Below, piece by piece: positions 36,612 to 49,735 of a stretch of 64,000 nt of DNA. A program made the position numbers and the translations under genes. The notes below the pieces were generated by a model. That model had not been told where the DNA came from and made no database searches. It saw only the letters and a list, made by a program, of their open reading frames with translations. Numbering within the stretch: the stretch's first letter is position 1; every line of letters begins with the position of its first letter. The stretch covers positions 186,001 to 250,000 of the forward strand of contig CAVWTN010000001.1 of NCBI GenBank assembly GCA_963757945.1. The letters are read 5' to 3'. This stretch comes from CAVWTN01 sp963757945. Its GTDB lineage: Bacteria; Vulcanimicrobiota; Vulcanimicrobiia; Vulcanimicrobiales; Vulcanimicrobiaceae.

Positions 36612-38717
36612 ATGATCGAGCGCGTCTTCAACGATCGCTATCGGCTCGAAGGCCGCCTGGGTGAAGGCGGGATGGCGATCGTTTTCTCCGGCTTCGACAC
36701 GTTGCTGCGGCGGCGCGTCGCGATCAAGGTGCTGCGTCCGCAATTCGCGGCCGACGAGGATTTCGTGCGCCGCTTTTACGATGAGGCGCAGCACGCCGCG
36801 AAGCTCTCGCATCCGAACATCGTCAGCATTTACGACGTCGGCCACGAAGGCGATACGTATTTCATCGTGATGGAGATCGTCGACGGCGAGACGCTGGCGG
36901 CGATGCTCGCGGACGGCCGCCGCCTGCCCGAGCGCGTCGCGATCGATTATGCGACGCAGATCTGCAACGGTCTCGCCTACGCGCACCGGCAAGGCCTGCT
37001 GCATCGCGACATCAAGCCTGCGAACATCCTCGTGACGAAGGACGACATCGTCAAGCTCTCCGATTTCGGCATCGCGCGCGCGGTCTCGACGCAGACCGTC
37101 ACGATCACGCAACCTGAAGTCGTGATGGGAAGCGTGTTTTATCTTTCGCCGGAACAGGCGCAAGGACGCGAACTGCACGAGCAATCCGATCTGTACAGCC
37201 TGGGCGTCGTGCTCTTTCAAATGCTCAGCGGGCGTTTGCCCTACACCGGCGAGACGCCGATCGCGATCGCGCTCAAGCACGTCGCCGATCCGATCCCGCC
37301 GCTCGAGGGTGAAGGCGAAGCGATCTCGCCGGCGCTCGCGGGGATCGTCCATCGCTTGCTGCTCAAGGACCCTGCGACGCGTTTCGCGTCCGCGAGCGAA
37401 GTCGCGGGCGCATTGCGCGCCGCGCGCGAGAACCCCACCGTCGTGCGGACCGCGGCGGCGAACGGCCAGGGCGACGCCGCGCGTGCGGCGCGCGCGGCGG
37501 CGATTCCGCCGCGCCGTTCGCCGTTTCCCGATCGCAGCGCCGCGGCGAAGACCGCGCGTGCGGCGCGCGGCCTGCCCGGCGCGCAAGGCGAACGGCCGGC
37601 GCAGCTCGATTCGGGCGTCCCGCGGCCGACGATCCTGCTGCTCGCGGCCCTGCTCGCAGTCGCGGCCTTCGTCGGCTATTTCATGTTCTCGCGGCCGGGC
37701 GGCTTCTTCGGCAAACCCGTCGAGCTTGCGGATTTCTCGGGCCAAACGGTCGAGGACGCGGGACGCGCGCTCGAAGCGGAGGGCCTGCATTATCACGTCA
37801 ACTCCGAGGCGAACGAAACGGTCCCCGTCCGCCGGATCATTCGCCAACTCCCCGCGCCGAAGACCAGCTTGCCGCCGGGGACGACGATCGAGCTCTACGT
37901 CAGCACGGGGCTGCCGACCGTCGAGCTCGGCGACGTGCGCAATTACACGGTCGACGATGCGCAGCGGCTCCTGCGCACGGCGAAGTTGACCCCGCGAATC
38001 GTCGAGAAGTTCGACAAGGCTCCGAGGGGCTCGGTCCTCGCGCAGGATCCTGCTCCGGGGGCGCGGCTCGCTGAGCGCGGCATCGTGACGCTGACCGTTT
38101 CGAAGGGCCTCGCGCCGACGTCCGTTCCCGACGTCGTGAGCATGACGGTCCCCGATGCGACGGCCGCGCTCCAGGCGCGCGGCCTGAAGCTCGAGATCGG
38201 CGAGCGTGCGGCGCTCGACGGCGTTCCGGAGAACGTCGTCGCCTCACAGGATCCCAAGGCGGGCGCGAAGATCGACGCCGGCGCGACGGTCAGCGTCGTC
38301 GTGAGTGCAGGGCCCGGCAACGTCGTCATCCCGGAAGTCGGCGGCACGAACGTCACGGAGGCTGTGGCGGCGCTGCGCAATGCCGGGTTGGAGGCGACGT
38401 TCGTGTACATCGTCCAGGCCGGGACGCCGAGCGGCACGGTGCTCGACGAGTTTCCGGCGGGCGGCACGCAGAAGGCGCGCGGCTCGCAGGTCAGACTCTC
38501 GATCGCGGTCCCGGGGACGGTTCCCGACGTCACCGGCTCCACGCTCGACGCGGCGCGCACGGCGTTGCAGAATGCCGGGTACAGAGTCGGCAACGTGGCG
38601 ATCACCGATCAAGGCGACGAAGGCAAGGTCGTGCGCACCGAGCCCGAGGCAAACGCGGCGCTGCACCCCGGTGAGGCGGTCACGATCTATTACAACGCGC
38701 CACCGGAAGCGAAATGA
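36612..38717 (+). CDS. PASTA-domain serine/threonine protein kinase
   Basis: This is a PknB/PrkC/Stk1-type kinase that senses peptidoglycan fragments or lipid II and controls growth and wall synthesis. From ATG 36612 it has 701 residues: a kinase domain (about 10-270) with glycine loop GEGGMAIVF at 17-25, Lys39, HRDIKPAN with catalytic Asp133 and DFGIARA; a juxtamembrane linker rich in Ala/Arg (about 280-335); one transmembrane helix (about 340-360); and five PASTA repeats (about 366-701). It is downstream of the PBP and overlaps ruvC by 4 bases. Confidence 0.95.
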   Translation: MIERVFNDRYRLEGRLGEGGMAIVFSGFDTLLRRRVAIKVLRPQFAADEDFVRRFYDEAQHAAKLSHPNIVSIYDVGHEGDTYFIVMEIVDGETLAAMLADGRRLPERVAIDYATQICNGLAYAHRQGLLHRDIKPANILVTKDDIVKLSDFGIARAVSTQTVTITQPEVVMGSVFYLSPEQAQGRELHEQSDLYSLGVVLFQMLSGRLPYTGETPIAIALKHVADPIPPLEGEGEAISPALAGIVHRLLLKDPATRFASASEVAGALRAARENPTVVRTAAANGQGDAARAARAAAIPPRRSPFPDRSAAAKTARAARGLPGAQGERPAQLDSGVPRPTILLLAALLAVAAFVGYFMFSRPGGFFGKPVELADFSGQTVEDAGRALEAEGLHYHVNSEANETVPVRRIIRQLPAPKTSLPPGTTIELYVSTGLPTVELGDVRNYTVDDAQRLLRTAKLTPRIVEKFDKAPRGSVLAQDPAPGARLAERGIVTLTVSKGLAPTSVPDVVSMTVPDATAALQARGLKLEIGERAALDGVPENVVASQDPKAGAKIDAGATVSVVVSAGPGNVVIPEVGGTNVTEAVAALRNAGLEATFVYIVQAGTPSGTVLDEFPAGGTQKARGSQVRLSIAVPGTVPDVTGSTLDAARTALQNAGYRVGNVAITDQGDEGKVVRTEPEANAALHPGEAVTIYYNAPPEAK

Positions 38718-39241
38718 TGCGGATCCTCGGGATCGATCCGGGCTTGCGCACCACCGGCTACGGCGCGATCGCACGCACGCCGGCGGGCCTGCGGCTCATC
38801 GAGGCGGGGGTCATCACGCCGCGCGTGGATCGGCCGCTCGAAGCCCGGCTCGGCACGCTGCACGTCGAACTCGCGGCCGTGATCGCCGCGACCGCCCCGG
38901 ACGCGATCGTGATCGAAGAGCTTTGGAGCGCCTATAAGAATCCCGCGACGGCGGTGCTGATGGGGCACGCGCGCGGAGTCCTGTGCCTATGCGCGCACGA
39001 GCACGGCGTCCCGCTGCGCCATCTCGCGCATTCGCTCGTCAAACGGACGATCGCGGGCTCCGGCGCCGCACGCAAAGAGCAAGTCAATCGCATGGTGATG
39101 CAGCAGTTGCACTTGAAGACCGCGCCGCGCCCGAATGACGTCTCCGACGCGCTCGCGCTCGCGCTCGCGTTCGCGCACATCGACGAGACCGAACGGCGCT
39201 TCGCGGCGGTGGCGACCGGGCGCGCGTTGCGGGCGCTCTGA
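38714..39241 (+). CDS. ruvC: Holliday-junction resolvase RuvC
   Basis: RuvC is a dimeric nuclease that cuts Holliday junctions. The 175-residue product opens with RILGIDPGLRTTGYG (catalytic Asp), has IEELW (catalytic Glu) and ends with RPNDVSDALALALAFAH, which holds the final acidic residues. ruvC, ruvA and ruvB are consecutive and nearly overlapping, as in many phyla. The start is ATG 38714, inside the end of the kinase gene. Confidence 0.96.
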   Translation: MMRILGIDPGLRTTGYGAIARTPAGLRLIEAGVITPRVDRPLEARLGTLHVELAAVIAATAPDAIVIEELWSAYKNPATAVLMGHARGVLCLCAHEHGVPLRHLAHSLVKRTIAGSGAARKEQVNRMVMQQLHLKTAPRPNDVSDALALALAFAHIDETERRFAAVATGRALRAL

Positions 39242-39243
39242 TC

Positions 39244-39873
39244 GTGTTCGCGAGAATCACGGGAACGATCGTCGAACGGCGCGAGGCCTCCGTCTTGATC
39301 GAAACGGCCGGCTTGGCGTACGAGATCGTGCTCGCGCCGTGCGTCGCCGAGAAGCTGCGCGAGGTCGATCCGGCGCGCGTGACGCTCGAGATCTATCCCA
39401 CCTTCGCGCTCGAAGGGAACAGCGGGCGCTTCACGTTTTTCGGCTTCACGAACGCGATCGAGCGCGAGTTCTTTGAATCGCTCTTGACGGTGGCGAGCAT
39501 CGGGCCGAAGACGGCGGCGCGCGCGTTTTCGCAACCGATGGCGAAGATCGCGCAAGCGATCGATCGCGGCGATCATGCGTTCTTGGTCAAGCTGCCGGGG
39601 ATCGGCCAGCAGAAGGCGCGGGACATCGTCGCCAAACTGCAGGGCAAGGTGACCCGATTCTTGCTGATCAAGGACGCCGAGGAGCAAGGCCCGCCGCCGA
39701 TCCCGGGCTACGCCGAGGAGGCGCTTGCCGTGCTGCTGCAACTCGAATACAAACGCACCGAGGCCGAGGCCATGATCAAAGCGACGCTCGAGGCCGTTCC
39801 CGCGGTTCGTGATACGGAGACGCTGCTCGCGGAAGTCTACCGGCGCAAGAACCGCATGGAGAAGGTCTCGTGA
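39244..39873 (+). CDS. ruvA: Holliday-junction branch-migration protein RuvA
   Basis: RuvA tetramers bind the Holliday junction and load RuvB. The 209-residue product has the N-terminal OB-fold (ARITGTIVERREASVLIETAGLAYEI), the helix-hairpin-helix domain with IGPKTAARAF and LPGIGQQKARDIVAKL, and the C-terminal RuvB-binding domain. The GTG start is two bases after the ruvC stop; its own stop overlaps the GTG of ruvB. Confidence 0.96.
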   Translation: MFARITGTIVERREASVLIETAGLAYEIVLAPCVAEKLREVDPARVTLEIYPTFALEGNSGRFTFFGFTNAIEREFFESLLTVASIGPKTAARAFSQPMAKIAQAIDRGDHAFLVKLPGIGQQKARDIVAKLQGKVTRFLLIKDAEEQGPPPIPGYAEEALAVLLQLEYKRTEAEAMIKATLEAVPAVRDTETLLAEVYRRKNRMEKVS

Positions 39874-40958
39874 GCGACTCCGATCAAACGCGGCGCGTCG
39901 TGCTCGGCGGCGAGAACGCGCCCGAAGGCGAGCGGCTCGTCGCGCCGCAGGCTTCGATGGAAGAAGCGGTCATGGGCGCGACGCTGCGCCCGCGCACGTT
40001 CGACGAATACGTCGGCCAGCGCACGGTCGTCGAAAACCTGAAGATCGCGATCGACGCGGCGCGACGGCGCGGCGAAGCGCTCGAGCACATTCTGTTCTAC
40101 GGGCCGCCGGGCCTGGGTAAGACGACGCTCGCGGCGTTGATCGCGAAAGAGCTGGCGCAGCCGTTCCACGTTTCCTCCGGGCCGACGCTCGAGAAACCGA
40201 AGGACCTCGTCGGACTGTTGACCTCGCTCGGCGAGGGCGACATCCTGTTCATCGACGAGATCCATCGCCTCGGGCGCATCGTCGAAGAGTTCCTCTATCC
40301 GGCGATGGAAGATTATCGCATCGACATCATCATGGATTCCGGCGCGTACGCGAAGACGTACAAGTTGCCCTTGCAGCGCTTCACGCTGATCGGCGCGACG
40401 ACCCGCGCGGGGATGCTCTCGGCACCGCTGCGCGAGCGTTTCGGGATCACGCACCATCTCGATTACTATGATGCGACGGATCTCGAGCGGATCGTCGTGC
40501 GCAGCGCGAGCGTGCTCGGCATTCCGATCGATCCGGCCGGCGCGAAGATGATCGCGGGCCGCAGCCGCGGCACGCCGCGCATCGCCAATCGGCTGTTGCG
40601 GCGCGTGCGCGACTTCGCGGAGGTCCGCGCCGGCGGCGCGATCACGGAAGAGGTCGCCGATGAAGCGCTGCGGCGCGAAGGCGTCGACGGACGCGGCCTG
40701 GATCGGCTCGACCGGGCGTTTCTCGGCACGATCGCCGAGGTCTACCGCGGCGGACCGGCCGGGATCGCGGCGATCGCCGCGACGTTGAACGAGGATGCGG
40801 AGACGCTCGAAGACGTCGTCGAGCCCTACCTGCTTCAGATCGGTTTCGTGCAGCGCACGGCCAGCGGGCGTAAGCTCACGGCGGCCGCCTACAAGCACCT
40901 CGAGCGCACGCCGCCCGCGGCGATCGCGCAGAGTGCCGCGCAGGAGCGCCTGCTGTAG
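39870..40958 (+). CDS. ruvB: Holliday-junction DNA helicase RuvB
   Basis: RuvB is the hexameric AAA+ motor of branch migration. The 362-residue product has Walker A GPPGLGKT at 78-85, Walker B DILFIDEIHRLGR, the sensor-1 GATTRAGMLSAPLRERFG region with the arginine finger, and the C-terminal winged-helix domain ending near QRTASGRKLTAAAY. Length is a little longer than the usual ~340 because of an N-terminal extension of about 20 residues. Confidence 0.97.
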   Translation: MSDSDQTRRVVLGGENAPEGERLVAPQASMEEAVMGATLRPRTFDEYVGQRTVVENLKIAIDAARRRGEALEHILFYGPPGLGKTTLAALIAKELAQPFHVSSGPTLEKPKDLVGLLTSLGEGDILFIDEIHRLGRIVEEFLYPAMEDYRIDIIMDSGAYAKTYKLPLQRFTLIGATTRAGMLSAPLRERFGITHHLDYYDATDLERIVVRSASVLGIPIDPAGAKMIAGRSRGTPRIANRLLRRVRDFAEVRAGGAITEEVADEALRREGVDGRGLDRLDRAFLGTIAEVYRGGPAGIAAIAATLNEDAETLEDVVEPYLLQIGFVQRTASGRKLTAAAYKHLERTPPAAIAQSAAQERLL

Positions 40959-40960
40959 CG

Positions 40961-42046
40961 ATGCGGCGTGCAGCGTTCGTCGCGGGGGCGGCCTGCGCGT
41001 GTTCGTTCGTGCGCTCGCCCGCGGGTGCGACCGGCGGACTCGACGTGGGCGATGCGCCGCCCGCGCCGCACGCCGTCCGGGTGCTGCTCGCTGCCGGTGC
41101 AGGCTTCGCGGCGCCGGAACCCGTCGATGCCGCGGGCTTCCGCTGGAACGGCCTGGGTTTCCGGGGGACGTTCGCGACCGTCGCGTTTCCGGACGGCACG
41201 CCGGGCTTGGTGAACACCGTGCCGCTCGACGCTTACCTCTACGGCGTGGTCAGCAAAGAGGTCTCGCCGGCGTGGCCGCGCGCCGCGCAAGAGGCGCAGG
41301 CGATCGTGGCCCGGACGTACGCACTCGGGAAGCTGCGGCCCGACCGGCTCTTCGACGTCCTGCCGGGGGAGAGCGACCAGCGCTACGGCGGCCTGCCGGG
41401 CGAATCCGTGGAAGGGCGCGCCGCGGTCGACGCGACGGCCGGGCTCATCGTCATGGCCGGCACCCAGGCCGCGCGGGTCGCCTTCAGTTCGTGTTGCGGG
41501 GGGTACACGGCGGACGCGGGCGACGTCTGGGGGCGCGCGTTTCCATACTTGCCGGCGCATGCCGATCCGTATTGCGTGAACTCGCCGGCGTTTCGCTGGA
41601 AGGCGGAGCTCCCGTACGAACGCTTCGTCGCGGCGCTCGGCGGCGAGGTCGCCGCGCTCGGTCCGCTCGAACGGATCGAACTGCGGGCGCCGGATGCTTC
41701 GGGACGCCCGCGCAGCATCGCGTTCTTCGGCGGCGGACGGATCTGCGAAATGCACACGCCGGATTTCCGCGCGCGCCTGGGATACTCGGTCGTGAAGAGC
41801 ACCCTGGTGCGGACCGTGACGTTCGGCGGGGGTGCCGCCCCAGGCGGCCGGGTTGAAAGCCCCGAGGGACCGCCCGGGCTCGCGGGTCCGGGCGGCACGG
41901 CGGGGAGCGTCACCATCGAAGGCAACGGCAGCGGGCACGGGGTCGGCATGTGTCAGTGGGGCGCGCGGCAGATGGCCGCCGCGGGCGCGTCGTCGCGCGA
42001 TATCGTCGGCTTCTATTTCCCGACGACGACGCTCGGGCGCGGCTGA
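40961..42046 (+). CDS. SpoIID/LytB-domain protein
   Basis: SpoIID-type proteins are lytic transglycosylases that cleave stripped glycan strands; in spore formers they act in engulfment, but relatives occur widely in non-sporulating bacteria. The 361-residue product has a secretion signal (about 1-27), the conserved VPLDAYLYGVVSKEVSPAWP start of the domain, the AQAIVARTYALGKL helix, a Cys pair SSCCGGYTA, and the C-terminal signature GSGHGVGMCQWGARQMA. It sits 2 bases after ruvB and just before queA, a gene order found in several phyla. A sporulation role is not implied. Confidence 0.9.
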   Translation: MRRAAFVAGAACACSFVRSPAGATGGLDVGDAPPAPHAVRVLLAAGAGFAAPEPVDAAGFRWNGLGFRGTFATVAFPDGTPGLVNTVPLDAYLYGVVSKEVSPAWPRAAQEAQAIVARTYALGKLRPDRLFDVLPGESDQRYGGLPGESVEGRAAVDATAGLIVMAGTQAARVAFSSCCGGYTADAGDVWGRAFPYLPAHADPYCVNSPAFRWKAELPYERFVAALGGEVAALGPLERIELRAPDASGRPRSIAFFGGGRICEMHTPDFRARLGYSVVKSTLVRTVTFGGGAAPGGRVESPEGPPGLAGPGGTAGSVTIEGNGSGHGVGMCQWGARQMAAAGASSRDIVGFYFPTTTLGRG

Positions 42047-42053
42047 GCCGGGG

Positions 42054-43229
42054 ATGGACGCACGCGCAAGCGTGGATTTGCTTTCGACCGATGCCTATCG
42101 CTACGACCTGCCGCCCGAACTGATCGCGAAGGTCCCGGCGGAACCTCGCGATGCGGCCCGGCTGTTGCATCTAGCCGCGGGCGGGACGCTGGAGGACCGG
42201 ACCTTTCGCGACCTCCCGGCGCTGCTGCGGCCCGGCGACGTCCTGGTCGTCAACGAGACGCGGGTGATCAAAGCGCGGCTGATCGGTACGCGCGAGCCCG
42301 GGGGCGGGGCGGCGGAGATCCTCTTGCTGCGCCCGGCCGATCGCGAGCGCTACGACCCCGGCGCGCGGACGTTTGAGGCGTTGGTGAGGCCCGGCCGCCG
42401 CCTGCGGGTGGGGGCTCGCGTGAACTTCGGGGACCTGGCGGCCGCCGAGATCGTCGCGGTCGCGGACGACGGCGTGCGGACGGTCCGGTTCGAGACCGCG
42501 GGATCCTTCGACCACGTCCTCGAGGGCTTCGGCCGGATGCCGCTCCCGCCGTACGTCGGCGCGGGCGACGCCGCCCGGGACGCGCGCTACCAGACCGTCT
42601 TCGGGCGCGTCCCGGGCAGCGTCGCGGCTCCGACCGCCTCGCTGCACTTCACGCGGGACACCTTCGACCGCTTGCGCGAGCGGGGCGTCGAGGTCGTCCC
42701 GCTCGTGCTCGACGTGGGTCTGGGGACGTTCAAGCCGGTCGAAACCGAGACGCTCGACGCTCACCGCATGCATTCGGAGCGCTACGAGATCCCAGAGGCG
42801 ACCGCGAGCGCGGTCGAGGCGGCCCGGCGGGACGGGCGGCGCGTCGTCGCGGCTGGGACGACGGTGCTGCGCGCCCTGGAGAGCGCGGCTGCCGCGGGCG
42901 ACGCCGAGGTCGCCGCCGGCGAGGCCGCCGCCCACGGCAACGACGGCACAGCCGAAGGTCGCCGCGCCAGGATTCGCCCGGGCCCCGCCGAGACGGACCT
43001 CTTCGTCCGGCCGGGCTACCGGTTTCGCGTAGCGGATGCCCTCCTGACGAACTTCCACCTCCCGGCCTCGACGCTGTTCGTGCTCGTTTGCGCCTTCGCA
43101 GGGTACGCGCGAGCTCGCGCCGCCTACGAGCACGCGATCGCCGAGCGTTACCGCTTCTACTCCTTCGGAGACGCGATGCTCGTCGACCACTCGACCGGCT
43201 CATCGAAGGGCGACACGCCCGCACTGTAA
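42054..43229 (+). CDS. queA: S-adenosylmethionine:tRNA ribosyltransferase-isomerase
   Basis: QueA moves the ribosyl part of SAM to 7-aminomethyl-deazaguanine in tRNA, giving epoxyqueuosine. From ATG 42054 the product has 391 residues, with the family start (YDLPPELIAKVPAEPRDAAR), NETRVIKARLIG, MPLPPYV, ASLHFT, VGLGTFKPV and NFHLPASTLFVLVCAFAG. It is longer than the usual ~340; much of the extra length is a loop at about residues 280-310, rich in Ala, Gly and Glu, before the DLFVRPGYRF segment. The frame is open upstream of the ATG but without family similarity. Confidence 0.95.
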   Translation: MDARASVDLLSTDAYRYDLPPELIAKVPAEPRDAARLLHLAAGGTLEDRTFRDLPALLRPGDVLVVNETRVIKARLIGTREPGGGAAEILLLRPADRERYDPGARTFEALVRPGRRLRVGARVNFGDLAAAEIVAVADDGVRTVRFETAGSFDHVLEGFGRMPLPPYVGAGDAARDARYQTVFGRVPGSVAAPTASLHFTRDTFDRLRERGVEVVPLVLDVGLGTFKPVETETLDAHRMHSERYEIPEATASAVEAARRDGRRVVAAGTTVLRALESAAAAGDAEVAAGEAAAHGNDGTAEGRRARIRPGPAETDLFVRPGYRFRVADALLTNFHLPASTLFVLVCAFAGYARARAAYEHAIAERYRFYSFGDAMLVDHSTGSSKGDTPAL

Positions 43230-43247
43230 ACGGGGCGCCACGGACGC

Positions 43248-43276
43248 TTGACCAGCGTTGACCGACCGTCTATAAT
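43248..43276 (+). promoter_or_regulatory. sigma-70-type promoter of rpoC
   Basis: TTGACC (43248-43253), a 17-base spacer, then a perfect TATAAT (43271-43276), placed in the 241-base gap between queA and rpoC. Transcription would start near 43283 and leave an untranslated leader of about 190 bases before the rpoC start. Confidence 0.85.
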
Positions 43277-43470
43277 GGCGTTCTATGCCCCTCGGTCGGT
43301 AAAGATGAAGCAAGCGGTCTATCCCAGCGGATGGCCGCTCGTTTTGCTTTCGTAGCTTCGGACTCCCGCTCGCCCGGCCTGCCGGCCCGGCCTTCGGCCC
43401 GAACCTCCGACGACCCGGGCATTCGGCGCGGCGCCGCTCGCCGTGCGTCAGATCAAAGGAAGCCACACAC

Positions 43471-47238
<3,768 letters not shown>

Positions 47239-47261
47239 GGCTCTCACACCCCCGAACGCAG

Positions 47262-47292
47262 CGACGCCCGCATCGTAACGATGCGGGCGTCG
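47262..47292 (+). terminator. strong hairpin after rpoC
   Basis: CGACGCCCGCATCG (47262-47275) pairs perfectly with CGATGCGGGCGTCG (47279-47292), a 14-bp stem with a TAA loop, 24 bases after the rpoC stop. There is no T-run behind it, so it may act as a terminator of GC-rich type or as a 3'-end stabiliser. Confidence 0.65.
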
Positions 47293-47333
47293 TCGCATGA
47301 TGCCCCGTAACGTTCGGCTCAGAGCTAGCCCCG

Positions 47334-47568
47334 GCGGGTGGGGCGGCGACATGCCCCCGCGGGGACGCCCGAGATTTCGCATCCTGCGAAATCCCACCCC
47401 ACGATGCTTCGCATCGTGGGGACCCCGAGCGGGTTGAAAAGGCGCTGCGCCTTCGGCTCCGCGCCCCCCACACGCAGAGCGCGTGGGGCCCCACTTTCCC
47501 GCTCCCGCCATCCATGGCTCCGCGGGAAAGCTGGAGGCCCCGCGGGAGCATGTCGTCACCCCACCCGC
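47334..47568. repeat. 235-bp multi-hairpin foldback element
   Basis: The element has no gene. Its ends, 47334-47364 and 47538-47568, are 31-base inverted repeats with only three mismatches. Inside, five smaller hairpins follow each other: 47373-47393 (9 bp, loop TCC), 47397-47421 (11 bp, loop TTC), 47439-47453 (6 bp, loop CTG), 47466-47488 (10 bp with one mismatch) and 47494-47530 (9 bp, 19-base loop). The whole can fold as a multi-arm structure closed by one long stem. It could be a MITE-like mobile element or a structured RNA. Together with the hairpin at 47262-47292 it fills the 400-base gap between rpoC and the next gene; the rest of the gap, 47569-47638, shows nothing. Confidence 0.75.
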
Positions 47569-47638
47569 CTACAGCTGGCTGAAGGTGGCGGGTCGCTTCA
47601 CCCTTTGACAACCCGTGACCGTTTGCCGCGGCAGTCGG

Positions 47639-49735
47639 CTAGCCGGCGTTTGCGGCTTCGGCGCCCTCGGCGGGGGCGGGCTCGCCGTCGTTCAGGACGG
47701 CGGAGAGGAAGGCGATATCGTCGGCGGCGTCCGCGATCACCCGGTTCGTCGGCTTGCCGGGGCCGTGGCCGCCGCGCATCTCGACGCGCAGCAAGACCGG
47801 CGCGGGTCCGGCTTGGGCCGCCTGTAAGGCGGCGGCGAACTTGAAGCTGTGCGCAGGGTAGACGCGATCGTCGTGGTCGGCGGTCGTGATCAACGTCGCG
47901 GGGTACTTCGTGCCGGGGCGCAGATTGTGCAGCGGCGAGTAGGCGAAGAGCGTCCGGAACTCCGCCTCGCTCGCGTCGGCGGCGCCGTATTCCGGGATCC
48001 AGGCGTGACCGATCGTGAAGTGGTGGAAGCGCAGCATGTCCATCACGCCGACCGTCGGCAGCGCGGCTGCGATGAGGTCGGGCCGCTGGGTCAGGATCGC
48101 GCCGACGAGGAGTCCGCCGTTGCTTCCCCCGGCGATCGCGAGCTTGGCGGAGGACGTATAGCGTTCGGCGATCAGCAGCTCGGCGCAGGCGATGAAGTCG
48201 TCGAACACGTTTTGCTTGCGGTCGAGCGTTCCGGCGCGATGCCAATCCTCGCCGTACTCCGCGCCGCCGCGCAAGTTCGCGACGGCATAGACGCCGCCGC
48301 GCTCGAGCCAGGCGATGCGGGCGGGCGAGAACATCGGCGTCAGCGAGATGTTGAAGCCGCCGTACCCGTAGAGCAGGGTGGGGGCGCGGCCGTCGCGCAC
48401 GAGGTCGCGACGGTGCGTGACGAACATCGGCACGCGCGTGCCGTCCTTGCTCGTGGCGAAGATCTGTTCGGTGACGAAGAGCGCTGGATCGAAGGCGACG
48501 CGCGGGGAGGTTACGGGAACGCTCTCCCCGCTCTCGATGTCGTAACGCAAGACGCGCGCCGGCGCGGTGAAGCTCGCGAACGTGTAGTACGTGTCGCGGT
48601 CGTCCGCTTCGCCGTCGAATCCGCTCGCAGCGCCGATCCCGGGAAGCTCGATGTCGCGCTCGAAGCGGCCCTGCCGGTCGAACACGCGGATCTTCGTCGA
48701 GGCGTCCGCCAGGTAGCGTGCAAAGAATCGAAGGCCTGCGCTCGTCGTCGCCTCGAGCGTCATCGAATCTTCCGCGACCAGTTCGTCGAGTTGCCCGGGC
48801 GCATCGAGCGCGACGGCAACGATCCGGCCGCGCGGCGCATCGCGGTCGGTCTGAAAGTAGAAGCGCGAGCCGTCGTTATCGATGAATCCGTAGGCCGCAT
48901 CCGCCTGGGCGAAGAGCGGCAGGACGGTCCACTGCGCGCTCTGCAGATCGATGTAGAACACGCGATTGTGCGGCTCCGTCCCGTCGTGCGCGTCGATGAG
49001 GCAATAGCGGCCGTCGTTCGTGACGTGCGGGAAGAAGTTCCAGGTCGGCTGATCCGGCCGCGCGTAGACGAGCACGTCGTCCGCTTGCGGCGTCCCGAGC
49101 CGGTGAAGATAGAGTTTGTGTTCGCGGTTCGCCGCGCGCAACGTCTCGCGTTCGTTCGGCGGGTCGTACGCCGCGTAGAAGAAGCCGGAATGGTCTTCCA
49201 GCCACGCCGCACCCGAAAACTTGCTCCACGCGACGACATCGGGGAGGTCGAGCCCCGTCCGTACGTCGCGCACGTGCCAGGTCAGCCAATCGCTGCCCCC
49301 GTCCTGCGTCGCATACGCGAGCAGATTTCCGTCGTGGCTCAGACTGAAGCCGCCGAGCGAGATCGTGCCGTCTTCGGAAAGGTCGTTTGGATCGAGCAGG
49401 ACGCGAGCGGCCCCATCCGCGCCTTCGCGCGTGAAAAGCACGGCTTGTTCCTGGAGGCCTGCGTTTCGCAAGAAGAAGTGGCGGCCGCCCTTGCGGAACG
49501 GCTCGCCGATGCGCTCGTAGTTCCAGAGTTCGGCCAGGCGCGCGCGCAACTCGGCGCGATCCGGCAACTCGGCCAGATACGCATTCGTCAGGGCTTCTTG
49601 CGCTTCGAGCCAGGCACGCGTTTCCGGGGCGTCGATCTCTTCCAGGCTGCGGAACGGGTCGGCGACCGGCGTTCCAAAATACGTGTCGACCGCGTCGCCG
49701 GTTTTGGCAACGGGGTACGCGAGGGTTGGTTTCAG
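47639..49735 (-). CDS. prolyl oligopeptidase (S9A), probable CTG start
   Basis: This serine peptidase cuts after proline in short peptides. The protein has a seven-bladed propeller (about 70-430) and an alpha/beta-hydrolase domain with Ser538 in GGSNGGLL, the Asp in DHDDRV and the His in MRGGHGPGK. Family similarity begins at residue 1 of a frame opened by CTG at 49735 (LKPTLAYPVAKTGDAVDTYF). An AGGAGG lies 7 bases upstream, and the CTG overlaps the TGA of the preceding gene as CTGA, mimicking the ATGA couplings elsewhere. No ATG, GTG or TTG lies near; the next TTG, at 49567, would remove the conserved N-terminus. Length from CTG: 698 residues, normal for the family. Confidence 0.93.
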   Translation of the reverse strand: MKPTLAYPVAKTGDAVDTYFGTPVADPFRSLEEIDAPETRAWLEAQEALTNAYLAELPDRAELRARLAELWNYERIGEPFRKGGRHFFLRNAGLQEQAVLFTREGADGAARVLLDPNDLSEDGTISLGGFSLSHDGNLLAYATQDGGSDWLTWHVRDVRTGLDLPDVVAWSKFSGAAWLEDHSGFFYAAYDPPNERETLRAANREHKLYLHRLGTPQADDVLVYARPDQPTWNFFPHVTNDGRYCLIDAHDGTEPHNRVFYIDLQSAQWTVLPLFAQADAAYGFIDNDGSRFYFQTDRDAPRGRIVAVALDAPGQLDELVAEDSMTLEATTSAGLRFFARYLADASTKIRVFDRQGRFERDIELPGIGAASGFDGEADDRDTYYTFASFTAPARVLRYDIESGESVPVTSPRVAFDPALFVTEQIFATSKDGTRVPMFVTHRRDLVRDGRAPTLLYGYGGFNISLTPMFSPARIAWLERGGVYAVANLRGGAEYGEDWHRAGTLDRKQNVFDDFIACAELLIAERYTSSAKLAIAGGSNGGLLVGAILTQRPDLIAAALPTVGVMDMLRFHHFTIGHAWIPEYGAADASEAEFRTLFAYSPLHNLRPGTKYPATLITTADHDDRVYPAHSFKFAAALQAAQAGPAPVLLRVEMRGGHGPGKPTNRVIADAADDIAFLSAVLNDGEPAPAEGAEAANAG

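Noticed and set aside
40961..42046. Sporulation gene as evidence for endospores
   Set aside because: SpoIID-domain proteins are common in non-sporulating phyla, and no other sporulation gene is seen.
47338..47844. Plus-strand frame across the foldback element and the end of the oligopeptidase gene
   Set aside because: It crosses hairpins and a known gene on the other strand, has no ribosome site, and its product is Arg/Pro-rich as expected from GC-rich noise.
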